Counted from the stretch's first letter, positions 50,694 through 59,708 are shown. The stretch: DNA of 64,000 bases from [Clostridium] celerecrescens 18A (GCF_002797975.1 NZ_PGET01000001.1:5134001-5198000), one strand, 5' to 3'. Numbers and translations: made by a program. The notes: generated by a model from the sequence alone, not told the origin.

Positions 50694-51365
50694 ATGGAAC
50701 AGTTGAAGATATTAGTAGTGGATGATGAGGCCAGAATGAGAAAACTGGTAAAGGATTTTTTGAGTGTAAAGGGTTTTTCCGTGGTCGAGGCTTCCAACGG
50801 CGAAGAAGCTGTAGATATCTTTTTTGAACAAAAAGATATTGTGCTGATTATTCTGGATGTGATGATGCCTAAAATGGATGGCTGGGAGACCTGCAAAACA
50901 ATCCGTAAATATTCCCAGGTTCCCATCATCATGCTGACTGCAAGAAGCGAAGAACGTGACGAGCTTCAGGGCTTTGATCTGGGAGTAGATGAATACATTT
51001 CAAAGCCCTTCAGCCCTAAGATTTTGGTAGCCCGCGTGGATGCTATATTAAGACGCAGCAATGCCGTTCCTGCAGATTCAGTGGAAATAGGGGGAATCTG
51101 CATTGACAAAGCGGCTCATCAGGTCACCATTGACGGGAAAGACATTGATCTAAGCTACAAAGAATTTGAACTTTTGGCTTATTTTCTGGAAAATCAGGGA
51201 ATTGCCTTGTCCAGAGAGAAGATACTGAACAATGTCTGGAATTATGATTACTTTGGAGATGCCCGGACCATAGATACCCATGTGAAAAAGTTGAGAAACA
51301 AGATGGGAGATAAGGGAGACTATATAAAGACCATATGGGGAATGGGATATAAGTTCGAAGTATAA
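50694..51365 (+). CDS. OmpR/PhoB-type response regulator
   Basis: A 223-residue regulator. The receiver domain (1–120) has the acidic pocket VVDDEARMR, the phosphoryl-acceptor D55 in ILDVMMPKMDG, the threonine of MLTARS and the lysine of YISKPFSP. The C-terminal winged helix (130–223) has YKEFELLAYFLENQG and RTIDTHVKKLRNKMG. Its kinase partner follows after 27 bases. The target genes are not known. AGGAGG precedes the ATG. Confidence 0.92.
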   Translation: MEQLKILVVDDEARMRKLVKDFLSVKGFSVVEASNGEEAVDIFFEQKDIVLIILDVMMPKMDGWETCKTIRKYSQVPIIMLTARSEERDELQGFDLGVDEYISKPFSPKILVARVDAILRRSNAVPADSVEIGGICIDKAAHQVTIDGKDIDLSYKEFELLAYFLENQGIALSREKILNNVWNYDYFGDARTIDTHVKKLRNKMGDKGDYIKTIWGMGYKFEV

Positions 51366-51392
51366 GGAAAGGATACCATTTGAGGTGATTAA

Positions 51393-52931
51393 ATGAAGCA
51401 TTCCATCAGGGCGCGTTTTGCCATAATTTTTGTATGTCTGATGGCCTTGGTTCTAATTTCTACATGGTTTGTAAACAACTGGTTTCTGGAGAGCTTTTAC
51501 ACCAACGATAAGGTGCACACTCTGGAGAAAGCCTATATGCAGATCGACAGGTTAGTAGCACAGGCGAATGAGAGCGGGAAAGGGATTATTGATTATTACA
51601 AGGAATCCTATGACCCGGATTTTAAAAATGAAGGTCCGGCTCAGAAGATGTTCCGAACCATGGGAGAAAAATACAATCTGATGTTGGTGTTGATCGACAG
51701 CACCACAGACGAGGCCCTTATGTCCACAAACGGGGATCAGCTCTTTTTAAAAAACAGGGTAGAGGCATATATATTCGGAAAGAACGTGCCGGAAGCCAGT
51801 GTTTTAGAAAGACACGACAATTATATTGTTCAGAAGACGTATGACAGGCGTTCCGATTCTTATTATCTGGAAAGCTGGGGGTATTTTTCTGACAATAAAA
51901 CAATTTTCCTCATGTCTGTCCCTCTTGCCAGCATTACAGAAAGTGTGGCTCTGGCAAACCGATTCCTCGCTTATGTGGGAGTGGTGGCACTGTTCATAGG
52001 AAGCATATTTATCTATTTTACTACAAAAAGAATTACTTCTCCTATTTTACAGCTTGCCAACTTGTCTGAAAAAATGTCGGCGTTGGACTTTGATGCTAAA
52101 TACACAGGTGCAGAGGAAGACGAGGTCGGGGTACTGGGCAACAGTATGAACCAGCTGTCCGACACCTTAAAGGATACCATCGGGCAGCTTAGGGCAGCCA
52201 ACGAAAAGCTGCAGAAGGATATAGATGAAAAGATAAAAATTGATGAAATGCGTAAGGATTTTATCGCTAATGTTTCCCATGAATTAAAGACGCCCATTGC
52301 CCTCATTCAAGGATATGCGGAGGGCCTCACGGAAGGGATGGCAGAGGATCCGGACAGCAGAGATTATTACTGCGGAGTCATTATGGACGAGGCAGGTAAA
52401 ATGAATACCATGGTCCGTCAATTACTTAATCTTACTGCTCTTGAATTCGGCAATGACAGTATTCAGATGGAACGCTTTGACCTGACGGAGCTGATCCGCG
52501 GAGTCATTAATTCGGCAGGAATTCTGATACAGCAGAAGGGGGCAGAAGTGAAACTGGAGGATTACGGTCCAATTTATGTATTCGCTGATGAATTTAAAAT
52601 AGAAGAAGTCATTACAAACTACTTAAATAATGCGCTCAATCATTTGGATGGAGAGCGTAAAATTATATTTATTGCAGAGGAGAATGGAGAGGAAGCTCTT
52701 GTAACTGTATTTAACACAGGTCAGAATATCCCAGATGAGGATTTACCGCAAATTTGGACCAAGTTTTTTAAGGTGGACAAGGCGCATACAAGGGGATATG
52801 GGGGGAGTGGCATTGGTCTTTCTATTGTTAAGGCTATTATGGATTCCCATAATAAGTCATGTGGCGTTCGGAATGTGAAGGGAGGCGTGGAGTTTTGGTT
52901 TACTGTGGATTGTTATAAAGAAAATTTGTAG
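51393..52931 (+). CDS. Membrane sensor histidine kinase
   Basis: 512 residues: first membrane helix at 8–28, an extracellular sensor region of about 160 residues, a second helix at about 190–212 (VALFIGSIFIYF), HAMP domain, dimerisation helix with the phospho-acceptor H296 in NVSHELKTPIALIQGYAEGL, and a C-terminal ATPase with N-box YLNNALNHL, G1 TVFNTG and G2 GYGGSGIGLSIVK. It works with the response regulator upstream. The signal it senses cannot be told. The intergenic position before motility genes does not by itself imply control of motility. Confidence 0.92.
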   Translation: MKHSIRARFAIIFVCLMALVLISTWFVNNWFLESFYTNDKVHTLEKAYMQIDRLVAQANESGKGIIDYYKESYDPDFKNEGPAQKMFRTMGEKYNLMLVLIDSTTDEALMSTNGDQLFLKNRVEAYIFGKNVPEASVLERHDNYIVQKTYDRRSDSYYLESWGYFSDNKTIFLMSVPLASITESVALANRFLAYVGVVALFIGSIFIYFTTKRITSPILQLANLSEKMSALDFDAKYTGAEEDEVGVLGNSMNQLSDTLKDTIGQLRAANEKLQKDIDEKIKIDEMRKDFIANVSHELKTPIALIQGYAEGLTEGMAEDPDSRDYYCGVIMDEAGKMNTMVRQLLNLTALEFGNDSIQMERFDLTELIRGVINSAGILIQQKGAEVKLEDYGPIYVFADEFKIEEVITNYLNNALNHLDGERKIIFIAEENGEEALVTVFNTGQNIPDEDLPQIWTKFFKVDKAHTRGYGGSGIGLSIVKAIMDSHNKSCGVRNVKGGVEFWFTVDCYKENL

Positions 52932-52954
52932 TATGTTATCTTAGAGAAGAATAT

Positions 52955-52962
52955 GCCGATAT
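52955..52962 (+). promoter_or_regulatory. SigD (FliA)-like −10 box upstream of the motility gene
   Basis: GCCGATAT matches the −10 consensus of the flagellar sigma factor exactly, 53 bases before the YjfB-like start. The −35 region (TTATC at the usual distance) is a poor match to TAAA. Confidence 0.45.
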
Positions 52963-53014
52963 AAATAATAGAAAATGAATTTAAGGCGTATTCTTTGAAA
53001 GGAGAATGAGAGGG

Positions 53015-53206
53015 ATGGATATTGGTGCAATGAGCATGGAGATGAGCCTTGCTAGAGTACAACAGAGTGCAGGAATTAGCGTTGCGAAGAAAGCTATGGA
53101 TTCTCAGGAAGTTGCTGCGGAGGGATTGCTTAAGATGGTGGAGACGGCGCTGCCCGAGCAGGTTCCAGGAAATGGGATCGGGGAGATTTTGGATACTAAG
53201 GCCTAG
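53015..53206 (+). CDS. YjfB-family putative motility protein
   Basis: A 63-residue protein that starts DIGAMSMEMSLARVQQSAGI, the signature of the YjfB family, small proteins seen near flagellar genes in Firmicutes and placed in the SigD regulon of Bacillus. The rest is helical with VAKKAMDSQEVAAEGLLKMV. The ATG at 53015 is 10 bases after AAAGGAG; one at 53006 is too close to it. The SigD-like −10 box upstream and flagellin downstream support a motility role, whose mechanism is unknown. Confidence 0.72.
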   Translation: MDIGAMSMEMSLARVQQSAGISVAKKAMDSQEVAAEGLLKMVETALPEQVPGNGIGEILDTKA

Positions 53207-53216
53207 AGGGAAAGAG

Positions 53217-53245
53217 GGGGTATGCGGAGGCATATCCCTTTTCTT
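53217..53245 (+). terminator. Terminator after the YjfB-like gene
   Basis: GGGGTATGC pairs with GCATATCCC (one G-T pair) followed by TTTTCTT. The following stretch to the flagellin leader (53246–53606) is AT-rich and shows no convincing gene. Confidence 0.65.
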
Positions 53246-53606
53246 ATAAATGCTTACGCTTTAGTTGATGTTGAGATTGTCAATTCCTTTTGCGGTGCTG
53301 TGAAGTAATCTTAAGTCAATTATTTTATAGGGATTTTTGAGTAGAAGTATAAATGACAAAGTTAGTCTTATTTGCAGGATAGTTTGCAGGTATCATTATA
53401 AAAATAAATATTTTGAAATATTAAAAAAAAGACTTATCTTTTATTCTCATTGGTACGATAAAGTACATGAAAGGAAGTTATTGAAAAACATATATTTGAA
53501 TTCATTTGAATATTATGTTTCACATACTTCCAGGAGATACATGTGTCAAAACTGGAATCATTCCTGTGGCTGGTACCCCGCAAGATTCCGCTGATATGAT
53601 TTACTT

Positions 53607-53627
53607 ATTTTCCTGAATCAGGAAAAT
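53607..53627 (+). promoter_or_regulatory. Perfect hairpin in the flagellin leader
   Basis: ATTTTCCTGA, one base, TCAGGAAAAT. It sits nine bases upstream of the CsrA-type hairpin and may stabilise the leader RNA. Confidence 0.5.
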
Positions 53628-53635
53628 ACATCACA

Positions 53636-53655
53636 CAGGGAAAAGGAATTCCCTG
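53636..53655 (+). promoter_or_regulatory. CsrA-type hairpin in the flagellin mRNA leader
   Basis: CAGGGAA, loop AAGGAA, TTCCCTG. A GGA displayed in a six-base hairpin loop is the preferred CsrA target, and a second GGA lies in the ribosome site AAGGAGGA at 53667–53674, so both are within 40 bases. This is the arrangement by which CsrA, countered by FliW, represses hag translation in Bacillus. csrA and fliW are not in this window. Confidence 0.6.
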
Positions 53656-53681
53656 AAAACACATTCAAGGAGGAAATATCT

Positions 53682-54527
53682 ATGAGAATTCAACACAACA
53701 TTGCTGCTTTAAATGCACACAGACAGTTAGGAAACAATAACACCACCGTAAGCAAGAGCCTTGAGAAATTATCTTCTGGTTACAGAATCAACCGTGCAGG
53801 TGATGACGCTGCTGGTCTTGCTATTTCTGAGAAAATGAGAGCACAGATCACAAGCCTTGATACTGCTCAGAAGAATGCTAACGATGGTATTTCTTTGATC
53901 CAGACAGCAGAAGGTGCTTTGACAGAAGTTCATTCCATGTTAAATCGTATGGTTGAGTTATCTATGCAGTCTGCCAATGGAATCTATGACCAGGATGTTG
54001 ACCGTAAGAACTTACAGGAAGAATATGATCAGTTAACAACTGAAATTGATCGTATTGCTAATACCACAACTTTCAATGGAACAAAACTTTTGAATGGTAA
54101 TGGTTCAGCATCAACAACGATTACACTTCAGATTGGTGATACAGCAAGCACCAACAATATGTTAGGTGTAAAGATCAGCAGCATTGCAACTTCTGCAACA
54201 GGAATGTCAGGAATTGGTACTGCTAAGATCGATGGTGCTGATACTACCAATGCTGCAGCAACTGTATCTAAAGTTAAGGATGCTATCAACTATGTTTCCA
54301 GTATTCGTGGTAAGCTGGGTGCATACCAGAACCGTCTGGAGCACACAGTTAACAACTTAGGCGCAACCGCTGAGAACATGACTGCTGCAGAAAGCCGCAT
54401 TCGTGACGTGGATATGGCAAAAGAGATGATGTCCTATACCAAGAACAATATTCTTGTTCAGGCTTCTCAGGCTATGCTGGCTCAGGCAAATCAGCTTCCA
54501 CAGGGCGTATTACAGTTACTTCAGTAA
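53682..54527 (+). CDS. Flagellin
   Basis: A 281-residue flagellin. The conserved ends form the D0/D1 filament core: MRIQHNIAALNAHRQL to AGDDAAGLAISEKMRAQI at the N-terminus and RIRDVDMAKEMM to LAQANQLPQGVLQLLQ at the C-terminus. The central surface-exposed part is short (about residues 140–200) and rich in Thr, Ser and Ala, suited to O-glycosylation. A glycosyltransferase gene follows directly after the terminator. Codon choice is unusually even, as expected for a highly expressed gene. Confidence 0.95.
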   Translation: MRIQHNIAALNAHRQLGNNNTTVSKSLEKLSSGYRINRAGDDAAGLAISEKMRAQITSLDTAQKNANDGISLIQTAEGALTEVHSMLNRMVELSMQSANGIYDQDVDRKNLQEEYDQLTTEIDRIANTTTFNGTKLLNGNGSASTTITLQIGDTASTNNMLGVKISSIATSATGMSGIGTAKIDGADTTNAAATVSKVKDAINYVSSIRGKLGAYQNRLEHTVNNLGATAENMTAAESRIRDVDMAKEMMSYTKNNILVQASQAMLAQANQLPQGVLQLLQ

Positions 54528-54547
54528 TTGCCGCATTTTAAGCTTAC

Positions 54548-54584
54548 AATCCCCCGGAAAGATGATTTTTCGGGGGATTATTTT
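54548..54584 (+). terminator. Terminator after flagellin
   Basis: AATCCCCCG pairs with CGGGGGATT with an A/T-rich extension of the stem, followed by ATTTTAT. Confidence 0.85.
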
Positions 54585-54605
54585 ATCGAATTAGGAGGAG
54601 TTCTT

Positions 54606-55940
54606 ATGAAACCGGTCATTCGTCTGTCCCAGTGCATGATTGTGAAGGATGAGGAAAAAAATATCAGGCAGGCTCTGAATTGGGGAAAAGGAATTGTCTG
54701 CGAGCAGATTGTGGTAGACACGGGGTCTACCGATAAGACAGTAGAAATAGCGGAAGCTATGGGAGCAAAGGTCTTTCATTTTCCATGGGAGCATGATTTT
54801 TCTGCCGCTAAAAACTTTGCTATTGAGCAGGCGAAAGGAAATTGGATTGCGTTTCTTGATGCAGATGAATATTTTTCAGATGAAGATGTGAGAAAGATAT
54901 TACCAATGCTAAAAAGAGTGGAAAAGAATTCTACGCATCCTGCCCGCCCTCATGTGATACGGACTTTGCTGGTGAATTTGGATGACTCCGGGAATCGTAT
55001 AAATACTGGTGTGCAGTATCGGATTTTCAGGAATATTCCAAAGCTTCGTTATCGAAGCAGGATTCATGAATATCTGGATTTAACCGATGGAAGTCAGCTT
55101 TTTTCCTGGGATGCCATGGAGACCCTTGCTGTATTCCATACCGGTTACGCAAGGGCAATATGCATAGAAAAAAAGAAAGAAAAGCGCAATATCTTCATGA
55201 TACGAAAAGAACTGGAAAAAGATCCGGAAAATTCCATGATGTGGTCATATCTTGGAGACTCTCTTCTGGCAGATGAAAAGCTGGAGGAGGCAGAAGAAGC
55301 TTTTTTCCGTGCAACTGAGAACCCGGATGCTGTTATGGAGATAGATAGGAGAAATCTCAGCTTTGCCTTTTGGCTTAAGACAAAGTATATAAGGAATTCT
55401 GGCAGTGAAGAAGATTTTATGGAGGTTTACCAAAAAGCGAAAAAACGTGGATGTGATACTCCGGATGTGGACTATTGGGCAGGGCAATGGTTCTGCAGAC
55501 AAGGGTCTGACGAAAAGACAAGGCTGTACTTTGAGCAGGCCCTTCAGCTACTGGATGAGTATAAGGGAAATGACCCTCTTGACATGTCTGGAAGACTTAC
55601 CTTTGTATACCAGTGGCTCTTTTTCTTCTATGCAAAGTATAATCGTTCTTCTGAGATGATCCGGTACGGAGTGTTTACTTTAAGGGCAGAACCTTACGAG
55701 TTTTCTGTCTTGAAGGAGATATTGCTTCTTCTAAAAAGAGAGCCGGGAGAGGAAACGACTGCCTCCGCAACTTTTGGCTTTTTGTCAAAGTTATATGACC
55801 TTTCAATCTTCAAAAATAAAATTTTTCTGATAAAGGTATCAGAACAGGCGGCCTTTCCTGCATTGGAAAATAAGCTTTCTCTTTTGCTGTCAGAGCAGGA
55901 ACGAGAGTTCGTTGCTAAATCAGGAGATATTTTTCGATGA
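54606..55940 (+). CDS. Family 2 glycosyltransferase with TPR-like C-terminus, probable flagellin glycosyltransferase
   Basis: 444 residues. The GT-A domain shows LSQCMIVKDEEKNIRQAL, VDTGSTDKTVE, FSAAKNFAIEQAKGNWIAFL and the metal-binding DADE. The C-terminal half has TPR-like helices (LGDSLLADEKLEEAEEAFFRA). Such enzymes next to flagellin genes in Clostridia transfer the first sugar to Ser/Thr of flagellin. It is distantly related to the pair at 43.4–45.7 kb. The ATG at 54606 follows AGGAGGAG. The 254 bases after it hold no gene I can support. Confidence 0.82.
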   Translation: MKPVIRLSQCMIVKDEEKNIRQALNWGKGIVCEQIVVDTGSTDKTVEIAEAMGAKVFHFPWEHDFSAAKNFAIEQAKGNWIAFLDADEYFSDEDVRKILPMLKRVEKNSTHPARPHVIRTLLVNLDDSGNRINTGVQYRIFRNIPKLRYRSRIHEYLDLTDGSQLFSWDAMETLAVFHTGYARAICIEKKKEKRNIFMIRKELEKDPENSMMWSYLGDSLLADEKLEEAEEAFFRATENPDAVMEIDRRNLSFAFWLKTKYIRNSGSEEDFMEVYQKAKKRGCDTPDVDYWAGQWFCRQGSDEKTRLYFEQALQLLDEYKGNDPLDMSGRLTFVYQWLFFFYAKYNRSSEMIRYGVFTLRAEPYEFSVLKEILLLLKREPGEETTASATFGFLSKLYDLSIFKNKIFLIKVSEQAAFPALENKLSLLLSEQEREFVAKSGDIFR

Positions 55941-56193
55941 GGTAGAGGAGTTATGTATCGATGGCTGGAAAATAAAACACATCATTGCATTGGCGCTTAT
56001 GAACGTGGCTGATATAATGTGGACTTGTAAAGGATTGTGGATTGATCTTTTGCATGTAAGATGCATATACCGAAGTTCAAATAATCGCTTTAGTAGATGG
56101 TTTGCTGAATTATCTCATATCTACTTCATAGAGAGCTCAGAGTCTATGAAACAATGAGGGAATTAAAAAGTAAAATACAATTAAGGAAAAGAC

Positions 56194-57399
56194 ATGTTGG
56201 AAATTGGCGTACAATCCAGAGGAATCATCAGAGAAAGTGTAATAGAAGTAGGATATAAGAAAATCAAACAGGCTGGAATCACTTGCGTGGATTACAATAT
56301 TGTGAGCCCTGAAGACAGTACAGAGAAACTTGAAGTCTCCTATTTTAGAAAACATAAGGAATGCGCGACGAGGCATGGAATACGTTTTTCTCAAGTACAT
56401 GCACCTATATTAAAATATGAACTAAACAGACCGGATAAAATGGAATATATTCTGGAGGAAATGAAGAAAAGTATTGCCATATGCAGCATTCTCGGAAGCC
56501 CTTTTTTGGTAATGCACCCGTTGGAGCTGGCTTTTGAACTGGGAGGGGCAAAAGAGAAAAAAAATAACCTGGAATATTTTGGATCATTGACAGAAGACGC
56601 TAGACGTCATGATGTAATAATATGCATTGAAAATATGCCTTATCGAAGAGCTGGAAGGGTATGGGGAGGTGCTTGCTCGGAGGCTCGGAAGACAGTGGAA
56701 TATATTGATATATTGAATAAGGAAGCTGGAGAACAACGTTTTGGGGCTTGTTTTGACGTAGGGCATGCCAATGTGCTTGGGAAAAATCTTAGGGAAGAAG
56801 TGAGGGCGCTTGGCTCTCATTTAAAAGTGTTGCATATTCACGATAATGATGGAGTGGCGGATTCTCACCAATTACCCTATAGCTTTTCAGATGCCACGAC
56901 CGGGCTTTGTACTACGGATTGGAGCGGCTTTTTATTAGGGCTTAGAGAGATAAGTTTTGAGGGTGTGCTTAGCTTTGAAACTTACCGAAGTTTTACAAGT
57001 TTTCCGGGAGTACTTCAAGAGTCGCTGCTTCAGTTCCTTTACAGAATAGGAGTTAATTTTTCCCATGTCATATGTTTTAATCAACTTTTAGATCAGATGG
57101 GTTCTAAAAAAAAGATATTGTTTGGGGCGGGCAGAATGTTTGACGTATATATGGGTGAATATGGAAAGAAACATCCACCTGTTTTTGCTGTAGATAACAA
57201 TGCTTGTATATGGGGAACTGAAAAGCTGGGGATTCCTATTTGCAATCCGGAAACCTTATTGGAGGTTCCGGAAGATGAGAGGATTGTAATTTTATGCAAT
57301 GCTTATTATGAAGAAATAGCTAAACAATTAAATGATATGGGGATCAATCATTACGAATTGACAGAAGAAATAATTAGAATGAGCGGAAAACCGATTTAA
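56194..57399 (+). CDS. TIM-barrel sugar isomerase/epimerase with a C-terminal Rossmann-like module
   Basis: 401 residues. The first 285 form a xylose-isomerase-type TIM barrel: ACFDVGHANVLGK with acidic and histidine metal ligands, HIHDNDG and GVLSFETYRS. The last 110 residues (KKKILFGAGRMFDVYMGEYG… FAVDNNACIWGTEKLGIPI) look like a small nucleotide-binding module as seen in sugar-modifying enzymes. The next gene is a paralogue of the barrel without the extra module. The pair likely interconverts sugars or sugar phosphates for the glycan. Substrate unknown. Confidence 0.75.
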   Translation: MLEIGVQSRGIIRESVIEVGYKKIKQAGITCVDYNIVSPEDSTEKLEVSYFRKHKECATRHGIRFSQVHAPILKYELNRPDKMEYILEEMKKSIAICSILGSPFLVMHPLELAFELGGAKEKKNNLEYFGSLTEDARRHDVIICIENMPYRRAGRVWGGACSEARKTVEYIDILNKEAGEQRFGACFDVGHANVLGKNLREEVRALGSHLKVLHIHDNDGVADSHQLPYSFSDATTGLCTTDWSGFLLGLREISFEGVLSFETYRSFTSFPGVLQESLLQFLYRIGVNFSHVICFNQLLDQMGSKKKILFGAGRMFDVYMGEYGKKHPPVFAVDNNACIWGTEKLGIPICNPETLLEVPEDERIVILCNAYYEEIAKQLNDMGINHYELTEEIIRMSGKPI

Positions 57400-57430
57400 A
57401 TGTGGAAAAAAGCAATCAAAGGGAGAATCT

Positions 57431-58372
57431 ATGTTGAAGATAGGAATACAGTCCCGGCTTCTATTAGGGGATAAAGCGAAAGAAAAGGATTTTCACAGGA
57501 TAAGGGTCGCCGGTTTTGACTGTATCGATTTTAATCTTGACCGTTTTTTGCCTAATAACCTTATTTATCAGGGAAAAATAAATCATTTTTTCGATCAGCC
57601 AGAAGAAAAGCTATCTGCACATTTTGATGAGTACTACCGCATGGCAAAAAGAGAGGGATTGGAGTTTTCTCAGGCGCATGCTCCTTATCCTCTGTATGTG
57701 TATGGAAGAGAAGAAGACAAGGAATATTTACATATGGTAGTGGAGAAAAGTATTCTTGTCTGTGCTGCACTTCATGTGCCATATCTGGTCGTACATCCTT
57801 TTAAATTGTCTTATCCTTTGGGAAGAATAGAAGAATATAAGAAAAATATGGACTTTCTTCAAAGACTGATTCCTTCATGTAAGAGATACGGTGTAAAAAT
57901 TTGTTTGGAAAATCTGTATGATTGTTTCGGGGGAAGAATCTGTGAAGGTGTATGCGCTGACCCATCTCAAGCAGCTGAATATGTGGATAAACTAAATCAA
58001 ATAGCAGGGGAAGAGTGCTTTGCTTTTTGCTTTGACACAGGGCATGCCAATATCCTCGGTAAAAGTATGAAAGAGACGATCCTTACCTTGGGTAACAGAA
58101 TACAGGCGCTTCACATTCACGATAATGATGGAATCCGTGACTTGCATCAATTGCCGTTTACTTTCACGAAAGAATTGGCTGGAGAAGTAAGCACAGATTG
58201 GAACGGTTTTTTACACGGGCTGAAAGAAATAGGATTCCATGGTGTGCTGAGCTTTGAGACCTTTGGGGCATTGAGGTGCTTTCCGGAAGAGTTACATGAC
58301 AGTGTGCTTAGGCTGATTGCAGATATTGGTAGGTATTGGACAAAGCAGTTAGAGGAGGGAACAGGACGATAA
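57431..58372 (+). CDS. TIM-barrel sugar isomerase/epimerase (paralogue)
   Basis: 313 residues, clearly related to the preceding barrel: KIGIQSRLLLGDKAKEKDFH, CFDTGHANILGKSM, HIHDNDGIRDLHQLPF and GVLSFETFG. The metal-binding residues are conserved. The C-terminal Rossmann-like module is absent. It starts 31 bases after the first and ends one base before the cytidylyltransferase fusion gene, so it belongs to the same operon. A ribosome site AGGGAGA precedes the ATG. Confidence 0.77.
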   Translation: MLKIGIQSRLLLGDKAKEKDFHRIRVAGFDCIDFNLDRFLPNNLIYQGKINHFFDQPEEKLSAHFDEYYRMAKREGLEFSQAHAPYPLYVYGREEDKEYLHMVVEKSILVCAALHVPYLVVHPFKLSYPLGRIEEYKKNMDFLQRLIPSCKRYGVKICLENLYDCFGGRICEGVCADPSQAAEYVDKLNQIAGEECFAFCFDTGHANILGKSMKETILTLGNRIQALHIHDNDGIRDLHQLPFTFTKELAGEVSTDWNGFLHGLKEIGFHGVLSFETFGALRCFPEELHDSVLRLIADIGRYWTKQLEEGTGR

Positions 58373-58373
58373 A

Positions 58374-59708
58374 ATGAAAAAGGTAATTACATATGGTTCT
58401 TTTGACTTATTTCATGAGGGACACTACAAGCTGCTTAAGAGGGCGAAAGCTTTGGGTGATTATTTGATTGTGGGAGTTACCACAGAACAATATGATGAAT
58501 CCCGGGGAAAATTAAACGTAGTTGATTCCATTATAGACCGGATTGAAAATGTGAAAAAAACTGGATTTGCAGATAGAATTATAGTGGAAGACCACGTGGG
58601 GCAAAAAGTGGAGGATATTCATAAATACGGTGTGGATACCTTTGCCATTGGCTCAGATTGGACAGGTGAATTTGACTATCTAAAAGATTTTTGCGAGGTG
58701 GTGTATCTGGAACGAACAAAGGAAATATCCAGTACCTTAATAAGAAAACAAAAGTATCCCATTATTAAAATGGGAATCGTGGGAACCGGACGTATTGCAG
58801 CACGATTTATACCTGAAGCGAAGTTTGTCAGCGGTATTGAGGCGATCAGCGTTTATAATCCTCACAGGGAAAGTGCGGAACGGTTTGCTAAGCGTTTCGA
58901 GGTTCAGGCAAATTGGAAAAATTATGAAGATTTTTTAAATCCTTTAGATGCAGTATACATTGCTTCCTTACATCAAACACATTATGAATATGCAAAAGCA
59001 GCTTTAAGCCAGGGAAAGCATGTATTGTGTGAGAAGCCCATGGCCTTGTCTAAGGCGCAGGCGCAGGAACTGTTTGCTACTGCAAAAGATAATAACTGTT
59101 TACTTCTAGAGGCTATTAAAACAGCGTATTGCCCTGGGTTTGGTCAGCTTTTGGGAGTAGCGAGAAGTGGGATCATCGGTAACATTGTGGATGTGGAAGC
59201 CTGCTTTACCAGAATTGCGGATACGGATTCCAGGGAAAGTAAAGACCCCAGATTTGGAGGCGGCTTTCTGGAATTCGGGAACCATACAATGCTTCCTATC
59301 TTTAAACTGTTAGGAACGCAATATAAGAGCGTAAGTTTTGACAGTATAAAGAATGAGTGTGGTATTGATTTGTATACAAAAGCCTCTTTTTCTTTTGAGA
59401 GGGGGATGGCATTATCTAAAACCGGAGTTGCTGTAAAATCAGAGGGGCAGTTGATCATTGCAGGAACCAAGGGCTATATTCTTGCAGAGTCACCATGGTG
59501 GCTGACAAAATCCTTTGAAGTTCGTTTTGAAAATCCTTATAAGAAGGAACAGTATACAGCCAGGTTTTTAGGAGATGGCCTTCGTTATGAATTAAGTGAA
59601 TTCGTTTCGCTGATTCACAATGGGGAGAGAAAGTCTTATAAATTCACAGAAGAAGAGTCCATTACTATGGCAGGAGTTGTGGAGAAATTTATGGTGACAA
59701 GACTATGA
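58374..59708 (+). CDS. Fused TagD-like cytidylyltransferase and Gfo/Idh/MocA oxidoreductase
   Basis: 444 residues with two domains. Residues 1–128 match glycerol-3-phosphate cytidylyltransferase: YGSFDLFHEGHYKLLKRA with HxGH, FAIGSDWTGEFDYLKD and RTKEISSTLIR near the end. Residues 132–444 are a Gfo/Idh/MocA NAD(P)-dependent oxidoreductase: MGIVGTGRIAARF, SLHQTHYEYAKAAL and the catalytic-lysine motif CEKPMAL. Such a fusion could oxidise or reduce a sugar (or sugar phosphate) and activate it as a CDP derivative, comparable in logic, not in parts, to the bifunctional Bcs1 CDP-ribitol enzyme. The frame is continuous, with no sign of two merged genes by error. Confidence 0.82.
   Translation: MKKVITYGSFDLFHEGHYKLLKRAKALGDYLIVGVTTEQYDESRGKLNVVDSIIDRIENVKKTGFADRIIVEDHVGQKVEDIHKYGVDTFAIGSDWTGEFDYLKDFCEVVYLERTKEISSTLIRKQKYPIIKMGIVGTGRIAARFIPEAKFVSGIEAISVYNPHRESAERFAKRFEVQANWKNYEDFLNPLDAVYIASLHQTHYEYAKAALSQGKHVLCEKPMALSKAQAQELFATAKDNNCLLLEAIKTAYCPGFGQLLGVARSGIIGNIVDVEACFTRIADTDSRESKDPRFGGGFLEFGNHTMLPIFKLLGTQYKSVSFDSIKNECGIDLYTKASFSFERGMALSKTGVAVKSEGQLIIAGTKGYILAESPWWLTKSFEVRFENPYKKEQYTARFLGDGLRYELSEFVSLIHNGERKSYKFTEEESITMAGVVEKFMVTRL

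Noticed and set aside
53337..53594. An 85-codon frame between the YjfB and flagellin genes
   Set aside because: TTG start, weak ribosome site, low-complexity Lys/Tyr-rich product and no similarity I can recognise; probably chance in AT-rich DNA.
53590..53597. GCTGATAT as a SigD −10 box for flagellin
   Set aside because: One mismatch in the core and no TAAA −35 at the right distance; not strong enough to call.
55912..56157. An 81-codon frame after the flagellin glycosyltransferase
   Set aside because: It overlaps the glycosyltransferase end, starts at a poor site and resembles no family.
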